Assembly (NCBI RefSeq): GCF_025989125.1
Contig: NZ_JAPDNR010000001.1
Location: forward strand, 7,056,087-7,120,086
DNA length: 64,000 nucleotides
Source: Chitinophaga nivalis
Lineage (GTDB): Bacteria > Bacteroidota > Bacteroidia > Chitinophagales > Chitinophagaceae
Reading direction: 5' to 3'
Below the pieces are notes generated by a model that had not been told where the DNA came from, did no database searches, and worked only from the letters and a program-made list of their open reading frames with translations. Position numbers and translations under genes: made by a program. Each line of letters opens with the position of its first letter. Position 1 is the stretch's first letter. Below are positions 35,176 through 42,783 of the stretch, in pieces.

Positions 35176-35883
35176 TTAAATAACCGGGTTGGTTACAAAG
35201 TTCAAAAAGGCATTGAACTTGGCGTTATACTTTCTTTTGTCGAGTTTGAAGTAAAAAGCCCCCCGTTTGGAAGAGAGTTTGTCTTTATCTTTCTGTTTGA
35301 TGAGCAGGCCCGTAGACAGGATCTTGCGGCTGAAATTACGCTTATCAAACGTAATATCATATACCGCTTCATACAGCAGTTGCAGCTGCGGAATGGTAAA
35401 TTTAGGCGGAAGCAATTCAAACAGAATAGGATGAATAGCTGCCTTATAACGCAATTTTTCCTGCGCCATTTTCACCATGGCCATATGATCCAGGATCAGA
35501 TGAGGCGCCTTATTCAGCGACACCCACTCTGCATGGTATTCATCGCTGAGCTGTACCTGGAACTTGTTGATATCGATCAGCGCAAAATAGGCGATAGCGA
35601 CCGTACGCTCTACCGGATCCCGGTCAGGCGCTCCGAAGGCAAATAGCTGTTCCATATATACGCCTTCCAGCCCCGTCAGCTTGTGCAGTACACGCGCAGC
35701 GGCGCCTTCAAAACCTTCATTGGGTTGTACAAAACCGCCCATCAGGCTCCACTTATTCTTCAGCGGTTCAAATCCCCGTTTAATCAGCAGTAGTTTCAAT
35801 GATTGACCATCGAAACCAAAAATGATGCAGTCAACTGCTACCAGCATTCTTGACTGTCCCGAATAACGTGTAATACCAGCCAT
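35176..35883 (-). CDS. NUDIX-domain transcriptional regulator (NrtR/AraR type)
   Basis: A protein of about 235 residues. The N-terminal NUDIX-like domain (about 10-135) has AVDCIIFGF, LLLIKRGFEP, WSLMGGFVQPNEGFEGAAARVL and LTGL. The NUDIX box is degenerate (no REXXEE core), as in the regulatory branch of the family. The C-terminal domain (about 145-230) is a winged helix (FTIPQLQLLYEAVYDITFDKRNFSRKIL, as LYEAVYDITFDKRNFSRK). These proteins bind a small sugar or nucleotide and repress transport or catabolic genes. The start at 35883 gives MAGITRYSGQSRMLVAVD, close to relatives; ATG 35907 is the longer option. Confidence 0.85.
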   Translation of the reverse strand: MAGITRYSGQSRMLVAVDCIIFGFDGQSLKLLLIKRGFEPLKNKWSLMGGFVQPNEGFEGAAARVLHKLTGLEGVYMEQLFAFGAPDRDPVERTVAIAYFALIDINKFQVQLSDEYHAEWVSLNKAPHLILDHMAMVKMAQEKLRYKAAIHPILFELLPPKFTIPQLQLLYEAVYDITFDKRNFSRKILSTGLLIKQKDKDKLSSKRGAFYFKLDKRKYNAKFNAFLNFVTNPVI

Positions 35884-35951
35884 ATATGTCGTGTAATAGG
35901 CCGGCAATTTAGGCTACAGCACTGACATTAGGAAATATATTACACATTTCA

Positions 35952-36620
35952 TTATGAACGGTTAAACAATTGTTGCAACACAGGGTTGGTATAATCTGCT
36001 ACAAACGCTTTGATATTGTTATAAGCGGCAAATTCTTCCCGGGTATGCATAGTAGTTAGTACCACTGCTTCCATGCCTGCATTCGCTGCCGCCTCTACTC
36101 CTTTAGGCGCATCTTCGAATACAATACAGTCTGCCGGGGCTACCCCCAGGGCTGCCGCACATTTCAGAAATACTTCCGGATCAGGTTTGCTGCTGACCAC
36201 ATCTTCCGCACTGACGATCGCTTTAAAATAAGGACGTACTGCCAGGTTATCCAATACATAATCAATATTGAAATTATTGGCAGCGGAGCCAATAGCCATC
36301 GGAATACCAGCCTGCTGCGCCTGTTCTAAAAAGGCGGGTAATCCATCTATCAATGCCAGATAAGGCCGGAAAGCTTCCTGGTATATTACTTCCTTCTCAT
36401 GGGCAATGGCCAGCATCTCCGGGAGGGTAAAACGTTCGTTCCCGAAAATCCGTACCAACAGTTCTTCATTCTTGCCATACATATGGCTGCGTACCACTTC
36501 CCTTGTCAGGTTGGCTCCCAGTTTATTCAACATGCGGTGCCAGCCATCCAGGTGGTATTCCATATCGTTGATCATTGTACCGTTCATATCAAAGATGAAC
36601 GCTTTGTCAGATGGTGTCAT
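35952..36620 (-). CDS. HAD-superfamily phosphatase, beta-phosphoglucomutase-like
   Basis: A protein of about 222 residues with HAD motif I at the N-terminus (AFIFDMNGTMIND; nucleophile Asp, with Asn in place of the usual second Asp region DxDGT reading DMNGT), motif II (IGSAANN), motif III Lys in SKPDPEVF and motif IV IVFEDAPKGVEAAANAG. The helical cap between is of the beta-phosphoglucomutase/YcjU class. In motif I the general acid Asp at +2 is replaced by Asn, which may change or weaken activity. I chose ATG 36620; the longer reading begins at a TTG. It lies 69 bases from the NUDIX regulator gene on the same strand. Confidence 0.85.
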   Translation of the reverse strand: MTPSDKAFIFDMNGTMINDMEYHLDGWHRMLNKLGANLTREVVRSHMYGKNEELLVRIFGNERFTLPEMLAIAHEKEVIYQEAFRPYLALIDGLPAFLEQAQQAGIPMAIGSAANNFNIDYVLDNLAVRPYFKAIVSAEDVVSSKPDPEVFLKCAAALGVAPADCIVFEDAPKGVEAAANAGMEAVVLTTMHTREEFAAYNNIKAFVADYTNPVLQQLFNRS

Positions 36621-36753
36621 AAAGCCGTTTTCCGTTTTGAACTGCAAAATACCATAAAAAAATCCGGGTTCTTATGCCTTTTTATCCCGCTCGTGCTTTT
36701 ACCAGTATGGCTTTGCCTCCTGGCCGGCTATTTTATCTATCTGCAGACAATAA

Positions 36754-36780
36754 GTAAATAGTACGGTTCCGACTATTTAC
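36754..36780. promoter_or_regulatory. 9-bp inverted repeat next to a -7 box
   Basis: GTAAATAGT (36754-36762) and ACTATTTAC (36772-36780) are perfect inverted repeats with a nine-base spacer. One base downstream begins TATATTTG (36782-36789), an exact -7 box. The position suits an operator for the gene at 36925. Confidence 0.45.
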
Positions 36781-36781
36781 T

Positions 36782-36789
36782 TATATTTG
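36782..36789 (+). promoter_or_regulatory. Candidate -7 box TATATTTG
   Basis: TATATTTG is an exact TAnnTTTG match upstream of the GAF/PAS-like gene at 36925, giving a leader of about 130 bases. The -33 region lacks a TTG and is partly covered by the inverted repeat. Confidence 0.45.
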
Positions 36790-36924
36790 AAAATAATACC
36801 TGCTTTTACAAATACCGGCACAGAACTATTGTCATCAACCAACTACCAGGTTTCCGCCAACCAAGGGCCTGGAAAAAGCAGCACGGACATAGCCAAGTTC
36901 CTTTTATTTATTCATCAGTTTTAA

Positions 36925-37776
36925 ATGTACGTCGTGGTCAACTGGGAGCGGAAAGCCTTAAATTTTATCAATCAAACAGGGCGCTGGGATAAGGATAAAC
37001 ATATTTCTTCTTTTCTCGCATTCAGTATTGCACTGGTTAAAAACCTGCTGGAAGCAGATATCGCCCTGCAATTGGAGTTTGAAGATGAACATACTGCCCG
37101 GGTAAAAAATGCCTCTCCTGTACAACTGGATGAAATGGTCATTGATTCGGCGCCTGTCAAAAAACTGTTGTACAGCCATGGTTTCAAAACCATTTACTGG
37201 CATGAAATAGCGGCTACAGAAACGGCTTTTGAAGGCCTGCTGGGCCATGCCGTTACTGCTGTCATCATTCCGATCAATACCTCTCCGGATAATAGTGTTA
37301 TTGTGGTAGGATGGAACAAGCCGCAAGCGTTTGATGCCGGCTTTCAGGAATGTATAGAAACCATCCGGCTACGCCTGAAAGAGATACTGATGCAATCGCA
37401 GCAACAGCTTTACTTTCAGCGGGTAGCCATGCGTTTTGCCGCTATCCTGCATACCATTCCGCATGCGCTGGTTTTTATCAACAACGATGGATTTTCCGGC
37501 TGGGTGAATCAGGAAGCTGCGACCTTGCTACAACTATCAGGACCCGGAGAACAGCTGCCCGCCATCATCTCGGAAGCCATGACCCAGCTGCGTAATAAAA
37601 CAACCAATACGACAGATATCTATAAAGAAGCCGTACGTCTTTTTACTTCGCCGGAAAATGCTATCTGTAACTGGATATGGGAAATGGAAACACCGGAAAC
37701 GCCTACTTTAAAAGTTTCCTGTTTACCGATTACCACCCAACAGGTGACAGGCAGGCTATGGATATTTGAGCAATAA
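36925..37776 (+). CDS. GAF/PAS-like sensory protein without output domain
   Basis: A 283-residue protein, not assigned to a named family. Residues ~1-150 look like a GAF-type domain (helix FINQTGRWDKDKHISSFLAF, strands ADIALQLEFED, VTAVIIPINTSPDNSVIVVGW). A helical linker follows (IETIRLRLKEILMQSQQQLYF), then a PAS-like domain (about 175-283, FAAILHTIPHALVFINNDGF, SGWVNQEAATLL). No kinase, cyclase or DNA-binding domain follows. It ends seven bases from the convergent end of a histidine kinase gene. It may feed a signal into that kinase; this is an inference from position. Confidence 0.7.
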   Translation: MYVVVNWERKALNFINQTGRWDKDKHISSFLAFSIALVKNLLEADIALQLEFEDEHTARVKNASPVQLDEMVIDSAPVKKLLYSHGFKTIYWHEIAATETAFEGLLGHAVTAVIIPINTSPDNSVIVVGWNKPQAFDAGFQECIETIRLRLKEILMQSQQQLYFQRVAMRFAAILHTIPHALVFINNDGFSGWVNQEAATLLQLSGPGEQLPAIISEAMTQLRNKTTNTTDIYKEAVRLFTSPENAICNWIWEMETPETPTLKVSCLPITTQQVTGRLWIFEQ

Positions 37777-37783
37777 CCGGAGG

Positions 37784-38884
37784 TTATTGCCGCCATAAGA
37801 AGTAGAAAGTACTTCCTTCACCGGGAACAGAATCTACCCATACTTTTCCACCCTGCTCTTCTACCAGCAGTTTGAATATATTCAGACCGATACCGGTGCC
37901 TTCTTCCTTGCCGCCGGTATCCAGTCTTTCGAACAATTTAAAGATGCGATCTGTATCCCGCTTCGCCACACCCGGACCATTATCTTTCACATAGAACTCA
38001 TAGTAGGCGCCTCTATCCGTACCACCAATGGTAATCAGCCCTTCTTTTTTGTTGATGTATTTAATGGCATTGGTGAGCAGATTCTGAAAGACCTGTTTCA
38101 GTTTCACCTGATTGGTATGAAACAACGGAAATGTATCCGCCACTTCAATTTTTATATGCGCCGGTAAAAACAGCAGGCGTGACAACTGGTTGATCAGCGC
38201 CGGTATATTCACTTCTTCTGTTGTATGCTCCATCTCATTTTGCCGGGTATAATCCAGCATCGCCGTAATCATTTCTGACAAGCTGTTGGTAGCACCCATT
38301 ACAATACTCATATATTCTTTCAGGTCGGGCGCCGCCTGAATACGTTCATCATCACTGATGAGCGCCAGCATGCCAATCGCGCCGGACAACGGGGATTTCA
38401 GGTCATGTGCCACCATGTACATGAAACGCTCCAGTTGTTTGTTCACCTTCTCGGTTTCTGCTACCGCTGTTTTTAATTCATACTGTGCCCGGTACAATTG
38501 TTCCTGCACCTTTACCTTGGCGCTTACCAGCTGTGGATGCAGCGGCAGAATAATATAATCAACGGTACCCGTTTTTATATCTTGTCCCGGCAAAGGTGAG
38601 GTAGCTGCTGCCCCCAGCATAAACAACACAGGAATATCTTTAATCCTGGGATGATCCTGTAGCTGTTGCTGTACTTCCGGACTTTTGAGATCCGGTATAG
38701 CCGTATTCAATATGATTAATCCAATATTGTTGTGAGATAGTATGATGTCCAGTGCGGCTGCACCTGACGAGGTTTTTATGATTTCGCGCTCCTCCGCATC
38801 CAGCATTTGTTCCAACGCAATCGTCCTTTCCGTATTATCATCTACCAATAAGATAGTAAATGCTTTCGGTTGTTGCTGTTTCAT
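37784..38884 (-). CDS. Histidine kinase with N-terminal degenerate receiver domain
   Basis: A 366-residue soluble protein. Residues 8-125 have the receiver fold (ILLVDDNTER with D15, D16), but the phosphoacceptor Asp is Asn60 (LIILNTAIPD) and the conserved Lys is Leu113 (IILPLHP), so it cannot be phosphorylated normally. A coiled coil (130-152) leads to HisKA with the phosphorylated His160 in AHDLKSP, and a complete HATPase: N box FQNLLTNAIKY, DNGPGV, FERLDTG, GTGIGLNIFKL. The kinase half therefore looks active, whereas the receiver half is a sensory or docking pseudo-receiver. It has no membrane segment. Confidence 0.9.
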   Translation of the reverse strand: MKQQQPKAFTILLVDDNTERTIALEQMLDAEEREIIKTSSGAAALDIILSHNNIGLIILNTAIPDLKSPEVQQQLQDHPRIKDIPVLFMLGAAATSPLPGQDIKTGTVDYIILPLHPQLVSAKVKVQEQLYRAQYELKTAVAETEKVNKQLERFMYMVAHDLKSPLSGAIGMLALISDDERIQAAPDLKEYMSIVMGATNSLSEMITAMLDYTRQNEMEHTTEEVNIPALINQLSRLLFLPAHIKIEVADTFPLFHTNQVKLKQVFQNLLTNAIKYINKKEGLITIGGTDRGAYYEFYVKDNGPGVAKRDTDRIFKLFERLDTGGKEEGTGIGLNIFKLLVEEQGGKVWVDSVPGEGSTFYFLWRQ

Positions 38885-39692
38885 TGATTCGATTATTTAA
38901 ATATAGGCGATAATTAATGTCATCCTACCAGGAAACCGCGCTGCTATTATACCCATGCAGGGCAGTGCCGGTATTACCCGATCCGGGGAATAGCGTTCAC
39001 TATTATCAGCTGTTGCTGAAGGCAATAGTAATAAGGCAGTATCTTGTTAAAAAAGAGTACGATCCGCTTTATCCGACAGATGATAAGCCAGGTGTTTAGT
39101 AGTGTAGGCAAATATACCTGTTATGGGTACATGCCATGCCGGTGCTAAAATTGGCTGTTGTATTAATGATAGCTGCTCCAAATCACAATCTGTATTTTTC
39201 CGTAGATGCAAAACATTCACACCTGTATACAAGGCACCTCCTATATTTCAATAACTGTACCAATACCGCAGGCAACCGGTATACCGGTTGGCAGTTGTCG
39301 TCTTGTTGCTATTGAAATCATGTACTGTCCTGATGACGGGCAGCCCTACCTGCCCTTGTATTAAAAATGCATCTCCGTACTACACAGCAAAGGTAAGCGA
39401 ACATTATACAATTAACCATCTGCTCCGGATAACTGTTATTACTCCGGCAACCAGCTTCCCTTGTTGCCATGACAGGAAGGCCTTGTGTGGCGCGGGGGAT
39501 ACCCAACCATACAGGAACCGGCCCGACAAATCATAGCATTATCATAACATACCAACCGGTATCCGGTACCCATTACCCGTTACCGGGTTTCCAGCAGAAA
39601 AATCAGTGGCAAAAACAGGAAAGGCAAGGTTTTGGTAAGTATAAGAACTTCCCGTTGTGACGGGACGATAACAGACTAATTTATTTCAGCAT
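38885..39692. other. Long intergenic region (about 800 bases) with palindromes
   Basis: No credible gene: the few 60-80 codon ORFs here lack motifs and start signals. The region is rich in ACCGGT and contains an 18-bp perfect palindrome at 39273-39290 and a partial copy at 39553-39567. It separates the leftward kinase gene from the rightward DUF4838 gene. Confidence 0.5.
39273..39290. promoter_or_regulatory. 18-bp perfect palindrome, possible operator
   Basis: CAACCGGTATACCGGTTG is identical to its reverse complement. A partial second site, CAACCGGTATCCGGT, lies at 39553-39567. The regulator is unknown; both are upstream of the DUF4838 gene. Confidence 0.4.
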
Positions 39693-41918
39693 ATGAGCGG
39701 TTTATTACTGATGATGACGATGTGGTGGCATACAGCTTTTTCCGGGAACAGCCAGGATATTAACCTGGTACACGAAGGAAAGAGTGCGTACGTAATTGTT
39801 GTTCCGGCACAGGCTTCCAAAGCGGAACAGCGGGCAGCCGGTATCTTCCGGAATTATATCGAACAAATTTCCGGCGCCCGGCTAACGGTGATTCCGGAAA
39901 ATGAATACCACACACAACCCGCTGTTTTCATCGGGCAAACAGATCATAGCCATGGTCCGGAGCAGATAAAAGGGGAAGGATATTTTATCGGCAGCGAGGC
40001 GCCCCACTTGTACATCCGTGGTGGAAGCGGACAAGGGGTCGTGTATGGGGTGTATCATGTGCTGGAAACGTATATGGGTTGCCGTAAGGATGCCGGAGAA
40101 CCGGCCGTTGTACCGGCTTCCCGCGATATCCGCCTTCCTGGACAGCTGCACGACCTGCAGGAACCTGCCTTTCTTTACCGGGAAACCTACTACCCTGCCT
40201 CCCTCGATCCCGAATACCTGGAATGGCATGGGCTGCACCGGTTTGAAGACCTTTGGAGCGTATGGGGACATTCCTTTTTCCGGATCGTACCGCCGGACAC
40301 TTATTTCAACACCCATCCCGAATATTTTTCGCTGGTCAACGGCCGGCGGCAACCGTTACAGCTTTGCCTGAGCAATGAACAGGTCTATGACCTGGCAGTC
40401 GCCTATTTCAAACAGGCCATTGCCAAACATCCGGATGCCGGGTATTGGTCTATCGCACAGGAGGACGGTCCAGGCGCCTGTACCTGTGATGCCTGCCGTC
40501 AGGCGGATGCCGCAGCGGGCGGGCCACAAGGTTCATTGATTCGTTTTGTGAACCGGATAGCCGCGCAGTTTCCGGAGCAGCGTTTTACTACGCTGGCCTA
40601 TGGCTATAGTGCCCGGCCACCACAGCACCTCCGGCCAGCCAGCAACGTATACATTATGCTCAGCACCATTGATGCATTCCGGCAGGAGCCACTGGCCACG
40701 GCGCCTTCCGCCGCTCCTTTCCGTAAAAACCTGGAAGGATGGGCCGCCCTTACACCGAATCTTTTTATCTGGGATTATACAACCCAGTTTACCCATTATC
40801 TCACCCCGTTTCCGGATTATGCGCAGTTGCAGCCGAATCTGCAATACTTCGCCCGCCATGGTGTAAAGGGAATTTTTTCTCAGGGCAGCGGCGCTGCGGC
40901 CGGCGATATGGCCGCCTATAACAGCTACGTACAGGCGTGTCTGTTATGGAACCCGCAGGCAGCTGTTACAGCGGTAAGTGAACGTTTTCTCCGGAGTTAT
41001 TATGGCGCCGCCGGGCCCTATATACAACAATACCTGGCTGCATTAACCCAGGCGGTAAAAGATACCCGTGCCACACTGGATATCTATGGGAATCCCGTTC
41101 GCAGTTCCCACGATTACCTGTCGGCTATCTGGCTGAAAAAGTATAATGCCCTGCTGGACCAGGCCACGGCCGCCGTAAAAAATGAGGCCACCTTGCTGAA
41201 AAGAGTCGAACAGGTACGTTTGTCGCTGACCTATACTGCTTTGCAGCAATCCCGTTTTTATGGTACGGCCGATGGTGGTTACCTGCATCCTGATGGGACT
41301 ATCCGTGCCGGCTGGCGGGAAAAGGTGCGGGCATTTGCAGCCGGCTGCCAGCGCGCCGGCATCACGGAACTGGCCGAAGGTGGCCTGTCGCCGGAGGGTT
41401 ATGTGCAGGACTGGGAGCGTACTTTTTCTCAGCCCTGGATTCCCAGTCTGGCGCTGGGAGCACCGGTTACACTGGCGCATGCCTTTACACCGGAGTATAC
41501 TCCCAAAGGAGCCGCCACGCTGACAGACGGCCTCTTTGGCAATTCCGATTTCAGTTACAACTGGCTCTATACCTATGGACAGGATCTGATAGCGACGATC
41601 GATATGGGTAGCAGCAAACCGCTTCGTCGTATTTCCCTGCATTTCCTGCAGGATGCCCGGCATTATATTTTTAATCCGGTAAATGTAACGGTGGAGGTAT
41701 CTGCAGATGGGAAGCATTTCCAGGCGGCAGGCGAGCAAAGCATCCCTGCCGGGGCGGAAGACTACACCGTTCGTATACAGCCTTATCTTTTCCCCCAACC
41801 CGGTGTTACGGGCCGATATATCCGGATTACGGCCCGGTGCCCGGCAAGCCTGCCGGAATGGCGACTGGTGGCCGGAAAAAAGCCGGCCTTGTGCTGCGAT
41901 GAAGTGAGCGTGGAATAA
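39693..41918 (+). CDS. DUF4838 glycosidase-like secreted protein
   Basis: A 741-residue protein with a short hydrophobic signal (MSGLLLMMTMWWHTAFSG). Residues ~20-145 form a GH20-type N-terminal alpha/beta domain (AEQRAAGIFRNYIEQISGARL, FIGQTD, GVVYGVYHVLETYMGCR). The DUF4838 TIM-barrel-like domain follows (about 150-480, with SIAQEDGPGACTCDACRQAD and LFIWDYTTQFTHYL). The C-terminal ~150 residues look like an F5/8-type carbohydrate-binding domain (LIATIDMGSSKPLRRISLHF, VTVEVSADGKHFQAAG). The paired Cys motif CTCDAC is typical of the family. Substrate unknown, presumably a glycan. It lies alone before a tetR gene. Confidence 0.87.
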   Translation: MSGLLLMMTMWWHTAFSGNSQDINLVHEGKSAYVIVVPAQASKAEQRAAGIFRNYIEQISGARLTVIPENEYHTQPAVFIGQTDHSHGPEQIKGEGYFIGSEAPHLYIRGGSGQGVVYGVYHVLETYMGCRKDAGEPAVVPASRDIRLPGQLHDLQEPAFLYRETYYPASLDPEYLEWHGLHRFEDLWSVWGHSFFRIVPPDTYFNTHPEYFSLVNGRRQPLQLCLSNEQVYDLAVAYFKQAIAKHPDAGYWSIAQEDGPGACTCDACRQADAAAGGPQGSLIRFVNRIAAQFPEQRFTTLAYGYSARPPQHLRPASNVYIMLSTIDAFRQEPLATAPSAAPFRKNLEGWAALTPNLFIWDYTTQFTHYLTPFPDYAQLQPNLQYFARHGVKGIFSQGSGAAAGDMAAYNSYVQACLLWNPQAAVTAVSERFLRSYYGAAGPYIQQYLAALTQAVKDTRATLDIYGNPVRSSHDYLSAIWLKKYNALLDQATAAVKNEATLLKRVEQVRLSLTYTALQQSRFYGTADGGYLHPDGTIRAGWREKVRAFAAGCQRAGITELAEGGLSPEGYVQDWERTFSQPWIPSLALGAPVTLAHAFTPEYTPKGAATLTDGLFGNSDFSYNWLYTYGQDLIATIDMGSSKPLRRISLHFLQDARHYIFNPVNVTVEVSADGKHFQAAGEQSIPAGAEDYTVRIQPYLFPQPGVTGRYIRITARCPASLPEWRLVAGKKPALCCDEVSVE

Positions 41919-41934
41919 ATTGCTTCAAAATAAA

Positions 41935-41965
41935 TTTGGAAACTAAACACCGTTCAGTATATTTG
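41935..41965 (+). promoter_or_regulatory. tetR promoter
   Basis: TTTG at 41935-41938, a 19-base spacer and TATATTTG at 41958-41965 match the consensus. The motif AAACACCGTTCAGTAT (41945-41960) overlaps spacer and -7 box. Confidence 0.7.
41945..41960 (+). promoter_or_regulatory. Putative TetR operator, copy 1
   Basis: AAACACCGTTCAGTAT is one of three copies of AAACACyGTTCAnTAT around the tetR-efflux locus. It covers the tetR promoter, as expected for autorepression. Confidence 0.6.
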
Positions 41966-41983
41966 CACTGTAAATAATTTAAT

Positions 41984-42598
41984 GTGGGGATAACAGAAAG
42001 AAAAGAGCGTGAAAAGGCAGAAATGCGCAGACGTATTGTAGATGCGGCCATTACCATGTTTGTGAAAGAAGGATTTGAGAAAATGTCTATCCGGAACATC
42101 GCTGATATGATTGAGTACAGCCCGGCTACGATCTATCTGTACTATAAAGACAAAGATGAATTGTTGTATGATGTACAGGCAGAAGCATTTGAAACCCTGG
42201 CCAGGGAATTTGAGTCAAAAATCACGGAAGCGGATCCCCTTAAACGGCTTGCACAACTGTCATGGGCCTACGTTGAATTTGCACGAAATCACCCGGAATT
42301 GTACGATCTGATGTTTATTATCAAGGAGCCGATGAATAGTGTGAACAAGGATGAAAACTGGAAAAACGGCGACCGCGCCTATGATGCGCTGCAAGACCTG
42401 GTGACGGAATGTATTGAGAAAAAGCTGATCCGGTATACGGATCCTATGGTGGCCACCCTTTCCTTCTGGGGCTTTGCCCACGGCCTGGTGAGCTTGAATC
42501 TGCGGTGCCGGTTGAAAGTAGCACAGATAGAAGAAGCGGAAATTAAGGACAAGATTGACGCGTGTATTAAAGCTTATCTCGAGATCATTGTCGCCTGA
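41984..42598 (+). CDS. TetR-family repressor of the efflux operon
   Basis: A 204-residue regulator. The N-terminal helix-turn-helix is typical: MRRRIVDAAITMFVKEGFEKMSIRNIADMIEYS split at the recognition helix SPATIYLYYKDKDELLYD (46-63). The C-terminal half is the helical ligand-binding domain (YVEFARNHPELYDLMFI, FWGFAHGLVSLNLRCR). It starts with GTG at 41984; the ATG two bases earlier is immediately followed by a stop. It sits directly before a TolC-MFP-RND operon, and repeated motifs over its own promoter and before the operon suggest that it represses both. Confidence 0.92.
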   Translation: MGITERKEREKAEMRRRIVDAAITMFVKEGFEKMSIRNIADMIEYSPATIYLYYKDKDELLYDVQAEAFETLAREFESKITEADPLKRLAQLSWAYVEFARNHPELYDLMFIIKEPMNSVNKDENWKNGDRAYDALQDLVTECIEKKLIRYTDPMVATLSFWGFAHGLVSLNLRCRLKVAQIEEAEIKDKIDACIKAYLEIIVA

Positions 42599-42666
42599 CG
42601 ATGATACCAAAGACTGTTGAAGGCATCGCTTTATGGTGCCGGATTTACCTGCACTGCCAGGAATAG

Positions 42667-42687
42667 AAAAGCCGCGAGGCTTTTTTT
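42667..42687 (+). terminator. tetR terminator
   Basis: AAAAGCC (42667-42673) pairs with GGCTTTT (42678-42684) around a four-base loop, continuing into a T-run to 42687. Confidence 0.75.
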
Positions 42688-42700
42688 AAGGCAGACAACA

Positions 42701-42716
42701 AAACACTGTTCACTAT
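42701..42716 (+). promoter_or_regulatory. Putative TetR operator, copy 2
   Basis: AAACACTGTTCACTAT lies 13 bases after the tetR terminator and before a second terminator-like hairpin. Its core AACA-C-TGTT is palindromic. Confidence 0.6.
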
Positions 42717-42732
42717 ATCAACAACGATAACC

Positions 42733-42757
42733 AAAGCCGCTCCGGCTTTATTTTTTT
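42733..42757 (+). terminator. Second hairpin and T-run, between operator copies
   Basis: AAAGCCG (42733-42739) pairs with CGGCTTT (42743-42749) around a three-base loop, followed by a T-run. It lies 25 bases before the tolC start, so it could act as an attenuator on the efflux operon. Confidence 0.65.
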
Positions 42758-42767
42758 CGCTATAAAT

Positions 42768-42783
42768 AAACACTGTTCATTAT
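42768..42783 (+). promoter_or_regulatory. Putative TetR operator, copy 3
   Basis: AAACACTGTTCATTAT overlaps the first base pairs of the tolC-like start codon at 42782. A repressor here could block transcription of the whole efflux operon. Confidence 0.6.

Noticed and set aside
38917..39536. Short ORFs in the 800-base gap before the DUF4838 gene
   Set aside because: All are under about 85 codons, overlap each other on both strands and lack motifs.
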